This document shows, piece after piece, positions 22,041 through 33,694 of a stretch of 64,000 bases of DNA. The first letter of the stretch is position 1. Each line of letters opens with the position of its first letter. Location: contig JARZZO010000003.1 of assembly GCA_030544215.1 (NCBI GenBank), positions 50,016,045 to 50,080,044 on the forward strand. The letters are read 5' to 3'. The notes under the pieces were generated by a model. It was not told the DNA's origin and did no database searches. It was given only the letters and a program-made list of their open reading frames with translations. This DNA comes from Zantedeschia hybrid cultivar. Lineage: Eukaryota > Streptophyta > Magnoliopsida > Alismatales > Araceae. The position numbers and the translations under genes were made by a program.

Positions 22041-23393
22041 CGGACGCCACCGTCTAGCCAATGGGACAGCCGCCGACAAGGGTGAAGGCCTCGTCCGGCC
22101 CAGAGGGAAATAGTAATATGTCCAGATCGGCATACATGAACATACATGTTAGAATCATCATATGCATTGCATTAAATAATAATAATAATGAAATGAACTT
22201 AAAGATAAATTAAGTACCTGAAGAAACCGCACGAAGCCACTGATGGTGGTCTCTTGGTCCGACGTAACTACGGAGAGGCCAGTGAAGAGGTGAGCCAGAA
22301 GGCCTGCGCCCCAAGCATACTCACCTAATCCATCTAAATCTACAAGGAGACTCAGGAAACGATAATGGATGTAGTCGCCCTTTGTCCCAAAGAGAAGCCT
22401 ACCAAAAAAAAACACTAAAAATCTCCTAAGGTCTCTATCTATACTGACTCTATCACTCGGATCCTGACAATAGATCGCTCTAGCAGCACTAGCCAGTCTC
22501 TCTCTCAATTTCTACTAGGACTCGTCCGTCTGCTACCTAGGCTCAACTAGTCCGAGGGCTCTCTCCATGGCTACTCTCGTAAGAGTCCGAGACTCTCGGC
22601 CCTCCGGTCCCGTTACCTCCAATCCTAGTAGGTCCTGTGCTAATCCTCGATAATCGAGACACGTGATCCCGCTAACTGCTCGACCTTCTACCCATAGGTT
22701 GGTGATCCTCGCAACATCCTCGAGACTGGGGATCATGTGTCCCCAGGGCATTGAAAATGCACGGCTTTCGGCGTGCCATCTCTCCCTCAACACCTGTAGT
22801 AACACCAGATCTATCCAGAATGGTTCTATCTCTAGGATCTCCCTAAATCCCATCTCCGCCAGCCGCGTCTTCTGGAAATCTGGGAGACCATGGTATGCCG
22901 CCACCACTAAGTCCCAGAAGATCATGGTCCTCATCGTGCCCTGCATTGTCCAAACAATTCATTAAAAATCACTAATAGGACAATAATAATCAATTTCTTA
23001 GGCATTTCCTGGAATTATTCACCATTTTTTAATGGCGTCGGGCCCGGCTGACGCGTTTCAAACGGCGTCGCTAAGCCCAAACGCGATTCAGCCATAGGTT
23101 CCAGAACCTGTGGCTGAGCCCCTCTTTCCCCCCGAAATTGAAATTTAACTCTAAGTAGGGTGTTTGAAGCTTACCAAGCGTAGGCCAACTTCCTCGGCCG
23201 GTGTTGCCGCCGTATCCCCTTCCTGAGCAGCGGGTGGAGCCACCTCGACGTCCATGAATGCCACTACTTCCGTGAGTCCCATCGCCGTTTCGGCCGGTGT
23301 CATTTCGGGGATCTTTACGGGTACCTCCACTACCTCAATCGCTGCAACTCGGCGTCACTTCCCACTAAGATGGCTTGGACCGCCTTGTTCCAT
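22041..23393 (-). pseudogene. Plant mobile domain gene (MAIN-like), antisense in Tat-B, three exons
   Basis: The plant mobile domain is found in the MAIN/MAIL proteins and in transposons; its biochemical role is poorly known. Reading leftward, the ATG is at 23,393. Exon 1 (to 23,175) ends at GTAAGC. Exon 2 (22,940-22,217) starts after GCAG and is in phase 0. It holds EILEIEPFWIDLVLLQVL, MIPSLEDVARITNLWVEGR and GEYAWGAGLLAHLF, core signatures of the family. A donor GTACTT follows. Exon 3 appears to run from about 22,110 (PIWTYYYFPLGR, VPLARRW) to 22,041, where Cop-1 cuts it. In-frame stops lie at codon 13 (TGA), 22,533 and 22,512-22,517. Family call firm, exon 3 less so. Confidence 0.78.
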
Positions 23394-24196
23394 GGCTTAG
23401 GTGAGAGAGATGGAGAGGAGTTCGGATGGAGGAGGGCTTATGGGAGTTTGTGTGTGAGAGAGAGAGAGGGGATGAATGAGAAAGAGAGAGGAGAGGCCGG
23501 CGGTGGTGGAAGAACCGCCGGTGATCGCCGGAGACGTCAGGGATGACCGGAGTGGAGAAGGTCGCCGGTGATCGCCGCTTATTGCCGGAGAGGAGGAGGA
23601 GAGAAGAAGAGAGAGAAAGCCAAAGAGAGAATGAAGAGAGAAGGGGCTCGGGCTCGCAGACCCTTATTTGAATTCTTTAAATCACGTCTGGGAACAACGA
23701 CACGATTAAGTGGCGCACAAACTGAGTCGGCAAGAGAAAATTTTTGAAATTTTTGAAATGCGTCCAATATAGGCGACGCCATTTGGAATTAACCACCCTT
23801 TTCGGACAGGTCTGTACCACGGAAAATACAGAGAATCAGATAAACGTGTCTCTTAAGAAAGACATGATTCAGTGAATTTAATGTTGGAAATCTCTGGAAA
23901 ATAGGAGAGTAAAGATAAAGGTGTCTCCCTGTCAAGACGCTATTTTGGCTTGTTTAAGGATTAAATACTTATTTTTGGAAATTGAATTTGACTGAAACGC
24001 GTCTCTCTGAGTCAACGTGATTTGCATTTAATATGCCTGAATTGTTGTACTTTGAAGGAAAAGATCAGTTTTATTCAAGGAAAAATTCAGGAAAAATTGC
24101 ATAACATTAAGGAAAGATCTTATTGCAATAAAGGAATAATTTCTCATTGAAATAAAGCAGAAATTACATCAAAAATTTAGATGAAACTGAGAGCTT
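23394..24196. other. Spacer between the two antisense genes of Tat-B
   Basis: It contains the presumed upstream region of the first mobile-domain gene: GA-rich stretches at 23,400-23,640, then GACGC-type palindromes near 23,680, 23,756 and 23,995. The pair at 23,031-23,095 lies in intron 1. No gene is supported here. Confidence 0.5.
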
Positions 24197-25471
24197 TTAA
24201 GGTCGAATCTTCTTAAGCTCCTTTACATATGTTTTCCATAATTCTCGTTTGGCTTCATGAGGAAGTTTTACACAACGAGTGAATCCAATGTTCCATAGAG
24301 TTGCAATGAGTTCAGTTGCTTCGAAGTCTTCATCAGTCCCTAGTGCCCGCTTTTTGATTGGAGAAAGAGAAGAGATCTCAGAAAATTCATAACGTGGCAT
24401 ACCAAGTTGAAGTTGACAGTGATGTGGATTATAGAGAACAAGCTCGGTTGCCCCAATTAGTCGGAGCTCTGTGACAGCACCACGATGAACTCGAACCGCC
24501 TTTTCCATAATAGGACTGCGTTGGTACATTTGGGATATTCTTGGAACTTTTTTCTAATTATGGTTGAACATGAAGTGGAATTGCACCCATAGAGCTAAGA
24601 ATAGCATACTGCCATAAGGAGGTTGACCTGTAGAAGCTGCAGAGAGCCCACTGTAGAGATAGGCTAGAACCACTGTACTAATCTACTTTTCTTCAAAAAT
24701 CCCATTGAATGCGCTAATTTGATCATCTTCCAAAATATTATCTTGGGTAGGGAACAATAGAGCTCCAACTAAACACACGGTGAATGCCATCATTACAGCC
24801 TCTGTATCTTCTTCATTGAGACTTTCTATCTTTTTCAAGGTCCATGCAGTTAGTTTTGCAAGATTGATCTCCTTCTGAGTAAGACAGTCTTGAATTTCTT
24901 TTGGATTCTTCATAATCTTCTCCAAGAATTGATGATCAATAATCTTTTCCCTCGTGAACATCATCTCGGTTAAATCAGGTTCATTTGTTGACCTTGAGTT
25001 TAGGAAGGCCTAATAAGAGTTTAACCTCTTCTAAAATAATGGTGGCTTAGAATATAGAAAAGAGAAAAGTATGAGTTTGAGGATGCCACAATTCGATTAA
25101 AGCGTCCATTGTAGCCCAATCCATGCATGCACTCTTGTAATGTTTGGCATAGATAATCAATCCTTGGATGCGCCACTTAGATATAAATGACTGTATGGAA
25201 AGGTTGATCTTGTTAACTAGCTTTTGGATCCATGGAAGAGAAGAAAATCGTCATGGACCGGGGAAAAGGATATCCTTTAAAAAAAAAATGATAATAGTTT
25301 TTTCATGCCCATGAAGAATTTGGAGAACATGTAGAGAGTTGCAAGAAGAAGAATTTGATTAGAGAGATAATAGCTTACATGTAAGTTAGGATCTCGCCCG
25401 CTTAGATGACCTTCTACCTAAGAAAGTTTTTCAATCATCTTCCTCATCCTTTTACTTGAAGAATTCGCCAT
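24197..25471 (-). pseudogene. Second antisense mobile-domain-like gene in Tat-B
   Basis: Reading leftward, the ATG at 25,471 opens a 31-codon exon (MANSSSKRMRKMIEKLS) ending at a GTAAGC donor at 25,378. After an intron with an uncertain acceptor near 25,210, the frame reads ALIELWHPQTHTF, then EEVKLLLGLPKL, the typical start of a mobile-domain or DUF7745-like fold. It is followed by AVMMAFTVCLVGALLFP (24,683-24,964) and VVLAYLYSGLSAA. The tail (24,197-24,529) ends KELKKIRP. It is broken by a stop in exon 1, by TAG after the FEEK segment and by at least two frameshifts. Assignment rests on motif pattern only. Confidence 0.6.
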
Positions 25472-26762
25472 CCTCCTTGAATAATTGATTGCTCAATTTC
25501 CCTTGATTTCTTCTTGTTCTTCCTCTCTTTCTCTTAAGCTTTAGAGAGAACTCTCTAGTTTTCCCTCTTGATTGCTTGTTGAATTCAATTGAATTGAAAA
25601 GAGGGAGGTTTTATAGGAGGATTTGCGAAGTTGGGAAGCCTTTCTGAATTGGAAGAGGGAGTTGAAGTAAGGAAAGTGGAGTTCGGATTGGAGTCAGAAT
25701 ATGGAGCTGATTCTGCGACGCCATTTAATGAGTTTTCTGAATTTCTGATACTTTTCCAAAAATTCCATATTTATTGATATTTGATGTCAATTATCTATTT
25801 GCTTGAAGTTATTGGCAGGTTCTGAGTGCAGGAAATTCAAGAAAGGAAAAAGGAAGCTGAAATTTCAAATAAGGTCCCACTGTGGGAATGTCATTGAGTC
25901 CCAGCCGTGACTAAAAAGACGGCTATCTTTATCCATGTATTCCTTTATGTAATTGATTTGTATTATCATTACTATATGATAAATATTTATTAGATTATAT
26001 CAAGGACCTTGTGATTTTGATGAAACTGAAATTTTAGTTCCCCTTCAACAAAAGTAGTGATAATTCCAGAGGATTCTTCATCGCATGGATAGGCTGTTAG
26101 ATTGTTAATTAATGGGGATGATGGTTTTCTTTTTGTAAGACAGTACGTGGAAAAACAAGCTTCAGCTTAACACTGAATTACAAGATTAGTGTCTTATCAA
26201 TGACAGTTTAACAATATTATCTTTGATTAATTTATATTTTATTTTAATTTTTATTTTAGCCCAACATGCATCATATAGGACTTTGAAATAATTGTGATAA
26301 GAATTAATTCTTAATTAAATTTCAGACTATTGATCTAATAAATCTCAACGTGATATGCAATATTCTATTCTGAATTGATCTCATAATTATCTTTGAGGTC
26401 TTCTTGAAGATATCTTTGGAATTCTATCATTTCTTGAATCTTTATCCCAAATTTTCTTATTTCTTTTAGGATTCATCATGGTTGTAGCACGTCCACATTG
26501 GCTGGTAATCACTCTCCTTGATGAAACCTACAGGGTTTGCAACCTAGGGTACTTCTCAATCGTAGAAGATGATCGTCCTTATTTTATTTCTTTTATCCCT
26601 TTCATCCAGACATGATTGATTCCATTGATCTCTTTGAGTTACTTTATTGATCATTTTGAGAAAAATTCCCATCATATGATGTTGAGAGTGTGTCTCATCA
26701 TACCTTGGCATCACCTTTTCAATACATTCCATTCTATTTCACTCCTTTGTAAAGTCAATGCC
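25472..26762 (+). other. Tat-B 3' non-coding region
   Basis: No gene. It is collinear from about 25,740 with the end of Tat-A, including the shared block GACTAAAAAGACGG near 25,908 (10,903 in Tat-A). Confidence 0.75.
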
Positions 26763-26774
26763 AAGGTGGGGCAG
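26763..26774 (+). other. Polypurine tract of Tat-B
   Basis: AAGGTGGGGCAG, identical to Tat-A, followed by the LTR start TGTAG at 26,776. Confidence 0.7.
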
Positions 26775-26775
26775 G

Positions 26776-27336
26776 TGTAGACGCGTTAATTTTGACTTCA
26801 TATTGAGTAAATTTTATGTCACAATTATAATGCCCAAAAATGGTCTGATGTTTAATCATTAATTATTTTTTATTGATTTTTCTCGAAATTTGTTGATTAA
26901 CGTCGCCCGAGGCCGACGCCATTTAGATTTCTAGCAGAAATCAGTTCTGAATTAAATTCCTAAATTTAGATAGATTTAATTGAATAACGTCGTCTAGGGG
27001 AAACGCTTTTTAGGTCCTAATCCGTCTGCATTTTTTATTTTTAATTCGAATTAATTCCCTAATTATCTAAAGCACATCACTCTAAGGAGACGCTATTTAG
27101 GTTTTCTAATCTTTTTCGGTTTCCTTTCCGGATTTCCTTTCTATTTTGGCCATTTTAATTAGTCAAATGGTGTCCCGTTTGGCGACGCGATTTGAGAGTT
27201 TTCTGATAAACTTGATTTGGCTGAGATAATCCGGTTCCCGAGGTTGGGAAGGTTGCAAACTCTTCAATGTTCATCCAAGGTAAGTCCGACTGCGGAGAAA
27301 AGTCCTCAAAACACTCCAAAACCTATTCTTATAAAT
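26776..27336 (+). repeat. 3' LTR of Tat-B, left part
   Basis: It starts TGTAGACGCG and matches Tat-A from 11,760 up to the TATA box, where Tekay-1 interrupts it. It holds GACGC palindromes near 26,899, 26,988, 27,066 and 27,165. Confidence 0.88.
27331..27336 (+). repeat. Target duplication left of Tekay-1
   Basis: ATAAAT, repeated at 36,691-36,696. Five or six bases are possible because the base beside the LTR is ambiguous. Confidence 0.8.
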
Positions 27337-29622
27337 TGTAAGGATCGTGACCTTCGGATCCGGTTTTCGGGATCGGACCTTGTAGTTCTAACCTTAGTGA
27401 GGGCGGAGGTTCTGAGTTGATTCGCGTCAGGACATCGAGACGCGTTTTAAACGGCGTCCACCGTCGCAGACGCATTTCAAGTTCTGCCACGTAGGTGCCA
27501 CGTGGGCTGGTTTTGGGCCGCGAGGGTACGGCCCTGTCTTGTCGACCTGAACGGCGTCCACGTGTGTCGACGCCTTTCAGACTGCGACTCTGGGGTGTCA
27601 GAGTACGGCCCTGACATATCGTCTGAACGGCGTCTGCCTTGAACGACGCATTTCAGAGTCTTGACAGAGTAGCTGTCACATCAACTGAATGGCGTCCGTG
27701 GATGTCGACGCGTTTTAGCCAGTCTCTGGTTAACCCCGCGAGCCCTCCTTCTTTCCCCCACTTTCTCCTCTCTTCCTCTCTTTCCCCTCCGGCGAACTCG
27801 ACGGCGACCCCTTCCTCCTCCCACCGTGTCATCTCTCCCTCCACTCCATCCTCTACCTAGCTCCTACCACTACCACCTCCACTTCCACTGCGACGTTCTA
27901 CTCTCCGGACGGCGGCGGACGTCACGGAGGAGCAAGGACGACCACGGCGGTACCGGCGGCGGCGTGGGGCGAGTCGGGTGGACGGCTTGAAGCTCGGAGG
28001 CGTTCAAGTGTCCGGTAGGGTGACGGTTCCCCTTAGTATTGTGATTTAGGCCATGTTTACCCCGTTTAAGCTTGTTTGGATCTTTGGTTTCGGGGGGTAG
28101 AATGAGCATGCTTAGGAGTTCTTTTGATAACATGGGGGATTTCCATGAAAGTGTTGCCTATGGATAGTATCACTCCTCTTTTCTCTCCGTTTTTGGGTGA
28201 ATTTTGGGGATGTTTGGGGTTAGAATGGGAGCCCTCGGGCTCAGGCGACTCTGGTTCCTGGGGCTAAAATACGTCGTGCATGGACGACGCCTTTTTGAAG
28301 GGCGTCGAGCCATCACGACGCCTTTTAGACAGGAATCGCCTGACAGAGAGTCTGCCAGTTCGGGGATTCTGGGATTAAAAGACGTCATGGGTGAACGACG
28401 CTTTTTCGAATGGCGTCGGTTAACCATGACGCCTTTTAAAGGCAGAAATCCCCTGAGTAAGGGCCTTGGAATTTCCGGATTTCTGTGTTGAATGGCGTCT
28501 GAGGATGTCGACGCCTTTTAAAAGGCGACTACTGGTGTCGACGCCTTTTAGGCCTGATTCTGAAGACTGTTTCACATGAACCTGTACTTGGAGCTTGAAT
28601 GGCGTCGGCCTTGGGCGACGCGATTCAAGACAGAACATCACTAATTCATGCCAGTAAAACGTGTTTATACTGTTAAATAGATGGTTAGTGCATGCTTTAG
28701 ATGGATTCTTCATAATCGGATGGCTCTATATGTATGTTATACTTGTTGGGTTTTGTGTTACTGTGGACCTGGAGTGACATTGTAGCGCTTTATCACCCTG
28801 TGCTGGTGGGGGCGTGAGCACAGCGCCGGTGGGGGCGTGGGCGGGGTGACGCCTAGTGAGAGAGGGTCACCTGGTGAACCCCGGGGTCAGCTAGTACCGG
28901 TGTTGGAGTGGTACATTCGGAGAGTCACTCATGCTGAGGGAAGGAGTAGCCACCTGAGCCGGTTGGGCCGGAATAGCTAGTGTGCTATCCGAGGGGTTAC
29001 TGTTTGGTCTCAGTGGGTTGAGGTTTCTCCACCGTTGTTGTGTGGTTGACGAGTTCTATCGAGACGACAATTGTGGGTTTCCCAGTCGGTTGGTTTAATC
29101 TATGCATGTTTATTATATTATGATTGCATGTGATTTCATGTTAAAAATTAGGGATCGTACCTCTTGTACTTATCACCTTTCCGTTAGCTGTACCTTGCAC
29201 TTGTGGGTGTGTGCGTGGGCAGTGGGGATCGAAGGATCCCTACTGAGTCTTGTCTTTGAGACTCACCCTCTACGGTTTTCAGGTGAGGACTCTCAGCAGA
29301 CTTAGCGAGGAGAGTGCGGCCGTGAGTTGAGCACCGTCAGCAGTTGTTCCGGGGTATGCCCCGACGTAGTTGTTATTTTATTTCTGGCATGTACATTTAA
29401 TTATTTCCTTTCTGTTGGAGAATGTAATTATTTGCTGTATCGAGTCGCATTGTAATAATTTTAATTCCTGCACTTTTACTTCTGTTCAATGCGATGTGAA
29501 TGTTTAGCTTAGTTTATTATTTATCTCCCAGACTTGATTAGATCCTGGTTTGGTTCCAAATTAATGATTCGGTACCCATTTAGTAATCGGATTCCCCGAT
29601 TATAGGGTGGCGGGTCGTTACA
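27337..29622 (+). repeat. 5' LTR of Tekay-1 (2,286 bp)
   Basis: It starts TGTAAGGATC and ends GTCGTTACA. GC-rich, with about twelve GGCGTC..GACGC imperfect palindromes between 27,421 and 28,627. It lacks the 32 bp found at 35,779-35,810 of the 3' LTR. ORFs inside are LTR-duplicated and unsupported. Confidence 0.93.
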
Positions 29623-29624
29623 GT

Positions 29625-29636
29625 TGGTATCAGAGC
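29625..29636 (+). other. Primer binding site of Tekay-1
   Basis: TGGTATCAGAGC, initiator Met tRNA type, two bases after the LTR end. Confidence 0.92.
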
Positions 29637-29779
29637 ATACGGTCTGGCAAATAAATAAATAACTAGGTTAAATGTCATAAATTCGGCAAATAAATACATT
29701 ATCCCGTACAGGCATGGCGGTAGCATAGGCTTTAGGAATCTAATTAGAACTTTTTGATTTTGTAATTGTAGGCGAGTAG

Positions 29780-32659
29780 ATGGCTCCCAGAAGGAGGATG
29801 CCAGTTATTCGAGAGCAGGGAGATGTCCCTAGTGGGTCCGAGGCCGGAAGGCCGAGTGTTGAGCAGTTCATGGAGGCGATGATGGACACTATGGCTCGTT
29901 ATCAGACACGAGACCCTAGTGAGAGTTCCAATGCGCGGGGAGGGTCCACCGCTACACTTGAGCGGTTTCTGAAGCTGAGGCCACCTCACTTCACCGGTCG
30001 TCCCGACCCTGACGAGGCCATCCACTGGCTTAGAGAGATAGAGAAGACTTTTGACACCATGGATTGTGCTGCAGTAGAGCGGACCCCGTTAGCTACCTTC
30101 ATGTTGAAGGATAGCGCCTACGACTGGTGGACCACCTTGAAGAGTTTGTCCTACGAGGACAGGAGTCTTAGGGAAATTCCATGGGAGACATTTGTTAAGG
30201 AATTCAACGCTCAGTATTTCCCTAGACATGTCCAGAGGGCCAAGGAGAGGGAGTTCATGGATCTGACGCAGGAGAGCATGACAGTACTTGAGTACCAGGC
30301 GAAGTTTGTTTCGCTAGGTCGGTTCGTGCCTTTCATATCTGGGGACGAGGAGCGTCGTACTGAGAGATTCGTGGATGGTCTGAGGCTCAGTCTGAGGAAC
30401 TTTGTGGCGTCTCACTGTTGCACGGATCTGGCTTCCGCGGTTAGACGTGCGGCAGCAGTGGAGGCTCAACAGAGTCAGTCGGCCCGGGAGAGAGGACTGG
30501 CTACTCAGAGTCCAGTTCGTGGCAGGGGTAAGGCAGCGGCAGCAGCCCCTTCAGCTGGATCGGGATCGTCGTCACTCGGCTCCCGATTCAGGAGATTCTT
30601 CAGGGGTGGTGGCAACAGTAGTGGCAGTAGCGGCAGTAACAGGCCCGGGCAGGGTCCGCAGAGTCAGTCTGTATCCAGTGCACCGCAGGGGCCAGCTCAG
30701 AGGCTTCCGGTAGTCTGTCAGCACTGTGGGGGTGCCCATGGTGGGACTCAGTGTCCCACTCTCCCTAGGAGATGTTTCACTTGCGGCCAGCAGGGCCACT
30801 TGGCGAGGCAGTGCCCGCAGGGGTATGGTCAGGGACATGGTTCAGGTGAGCAGAAGAAGCCGAGGACACAGGGGAGAGTGCTAGCTATCACAAGGAGGGA
30901 GGCTCGCGCGTCCAACTTGGTAGAAGGTACACTTTCTGTCCTTGGGAACTCTGCACACGTATTGATTGATTCAGGTGCTTCGCATTCTTTTATTTCCGAG
31001 CAGTTCTTAGATATCCTTTCTGCGCCTGTTGTTGAGTTATCTGATGGTTTGATGGTGGAGGTTCCTTCTGGAGACTTTATGATATCTTATAACTGCTTGA
31101 GGAATGTTCCCTTGACCATTGAGGGTCATGTGCTCCCTGCCCAGTTGGTTGTGCTTGCCATTCGAGACTTTGATGTTATCCTGGGTATGGATTGGTTGGA
31201 AGCCTTTTATGCAGAGGTGGACTGCCACAGGAAGAGGGTGCGATTCTCCATTCCGGACATCCCGACCTTCTTCTTCCAAGGTATTAGGCTTTCTTCCCGA
31301 GGTATTCTTATTTCTGCCTTTAAGGCACGGAGGTTGCTTGCTGGTGGCTGTGAGGCTTTCCTTGCCTCTGTTGTTGTCTCTGATGTCCGGGATAGTCTCA
31401 GCCCTGGAGAGGTACCTGTTGTATGTGAGTTTATAGATGTTTTTCCCGAGGAGCTGCCTGGCCTTCCTCCTCAGCGAGAGGTCGAATTCACCATCGAGCT
31501 TGCACCAGGTACGGCGCCCTTGTCTAAGGCCCCGTATCGGATGGCGCCAGCTGAACTCGCTGAGTTAAAGGAACAGTTGCAGGAGCTGCTGATTAAGGGT
31601 TTCATTCGCCCCAGTACATCTCCATGGGGTGCTCCAGTCCTATTCGTTAGAAAGAAAGATGGTTCTCTGAGGTTGTGCATTGACTATAGGCAGCTGAACC
31701 AGGTAACAATAAAGAATAAATACCCACTTCCAAGAATTGATGATTTGATGGATCAGCTGCAGTCCGCGAGGGTATTTTCCAAGATCGACTTGAGATCCGG
31801 ATATTATCAGATGAGGATCCGTGATGTGGATGTTAGCAAGACGGCTTTCAGAACTCGGTATGGACATTATGAGTTTTTGGTTATGCCCTTTGGCTTGACC
31901 AATGCTCCAGCGGCCTTTATGGAACTGATGAACCGAGTCTTCAGGACTTATCTGGATCAGTTTGTGGTTGTGTTTATTGATGATATTCTGATCTATTCTT
32001 CTTCTGAGGAAGAGCATGCCACCCATCTTCGGGCAGTGTTGCAGGTCCTAAGGGAACACCAACTTTATGCCAAGTTTAGCAAATGCGAGTTTTGGCTAGA
32101 CGAAGTGCATTTCCTTGGACATGTTATTTCTGGCAATGGTATCGCAGTGGATCCAGCCAAGATTGAGGCGGTGATGAATTGGAACAGGCCGACTTCAGTG
32201 ACTGAGATCAGGAGCTTCCTGGGGCTTGCCGGTTATTACAGGCGGTTTGTTCAGGGATTTTCTTCGATAGCGGCCCCTTTGTCGAGGTTGACTCGAAAAG
32301 GAGTTCGCTTTGTGTGGACCGAGGATTGTGAGCAGAGTTTTATTGAGTTGAAGACCCGTCTCACGTTAGCCCCTGTGCTGGTGCTTCCATCTGGATCAGG
32401 TGGATTTGTGGTTTACTCTGATGCGTCCCGTCGAGGTTTGGGCGCAGTTCTAATGCAGCATGGCAGGGTAGTGGCTTATGCTTCTCGACAGCTGAAGAAG
32501 CATGAAGAGAACTATCCTACTCATGATTTGGAACTGGCAGCTGTGGTATTTGCACTCAAGATCTGGAGGCATTATTTATACGGGGAGAAATTCCAGGTTT
32601 TCACGGATCACAAGAGTTTGAAATATGTGTTCACTCAGAAGGATCTGAATTTGAGGTAG
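29780..32659 (+). pseudogene. gag-pol: Tekay-1 Gag, protease, RT and most of RNase H
   Basis: The frame opens with MAPRRRMPVIREQGD at 29,780, 144 bases after the PBS. Gag core is about residues 55-190 (HWLREIEKTFDTMDC, FNAQYFPRHVQ). A CQHCGGAHGGTQC motif lies near residue 313, and the zinc knuckle CFTCGQQGHLARQC at 332-345. Protease DSG is at 397-399 (VLIDSGASHSFI). RT follows with CIDYRQLNQVTIKNKYPLP, VMPFGLTNAPAAF and FIDD at 732-735. RNase H begins at VVYSDASRRGLGAVL and runs through TDHKSLKYVFTQKDL. The frame stops at a TAG (32,657-32,659) after NLR, where the family has Gln. Gly/Ser-rich linkers lie between residues 240 and 310. Confidence 0.95.
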
Positions 32660-33694
32660 CGAAGGTGGATGGAGTTCATTAAAGATTATGACTTTGACCT
32701 TTCTTATCATCCGGGCAAAGCGAATGTAGTGGCAGACGCTTTGAGTCGGAAGACGGTCATGTCGTACCTTATGATTCAGGAGTGGAAATTATTCGAGCAG
32801 GTGGTGGAATCTTCTTTTAGGATTCCACGTGATGATGATAGAGCCGTGCTGGTCAGTTTGACTGTGAGACCAGCTGTGTATCATGCAGTAATTGAGGCTC
32901 AGAGGGCAGATGTTGAGCTACCACAGATCCTCCAGAGGTCGGAGGTAGAGTTATGGGACGACGGTACAGTCAGGTTCAGAGGTAGGCTTTATGTTCCGAC
33001 AGAGGAGGACGTGCGCAGATGTGTTCTTGATGAGGCGCACCGCTCGAGATATGCAGTGCATCCGGGCTCGACTAAGATGTATCATTGTTTGAGGAGGCAC
33101 TTCTGGTGGCCCGGTATGAAGAAAGATGTGGCTGATTATGTGGCTAGATGTTTGACTTGTCAGCAGGTTAAAGCCGAGCATCAGAGACCTAGAGGGTTGC
33201 TGCAGCCCTTGCCGATTCCAGAGTGGAAATGGGAGCATGTGACTATGGACTTCGTGATGGGATTGCCTACATCCCCTAGCAGGAGAGATGCCATCTGGGT
33301 CATCGTGGATCGGCTGACCAAGTCGGCACACTTCCTAGCTATTAGGAAGGACTGGTCAGTCGGCAAGCTGGCAAAGTTGTTTGTAGACCGGATCATCTCT
33401 CTGCACGGGGTGCCTTTGTCTATTGTATCAGATCGAGATCCAAGGTTTACTTCCACATTCTGGAGGAGCTTTCAGCAGGCACTAGGCACTCAGTTGGCTT
33501 TCAGCTCAGCCTACCATCCCGAGACTGACGGGCAGTCGGAGAGGACTATTCAGACCTTGGAAGATATGCTCAGAGCTTGTTGTCTAGACTGGGGAGGTTC
33601 TTGGGAGCAGTATTTGTCCACTGTGGAATTTGCCTATAACAACAGTTACCATTCCAGTATCGGCATGGCGCCTTACGAGGCTTTGTATGGGTGA
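32660..33694 (+). pseudogene. gag-pol: Tekay-1 RNase H end and integrase
   Basis: In the same frame as the upstream part. It starts with the RNase H tail (DLSYHPGKANVVADALSRK). The zinc region and the core follow: CLTCQQVKAEHQ, first Asp in MDFVMGLP, second in VSDRDPRFTS, Glu in GQSERTIQ. It ends at TGA (33,692-33,694) after YEALYG, where the family has Arg. The stop is consistent with a single C-to-T change in a CGA codon. Confidence 0.93.

Noticed and set aside
27639..28713. Several 60-97 codon ORFs in the Tekay-1 LTR, repeated at 34,675-35,749
   Set aside because: They recur only because the LTR is duplicated. They overlap on both strands and have no domain.
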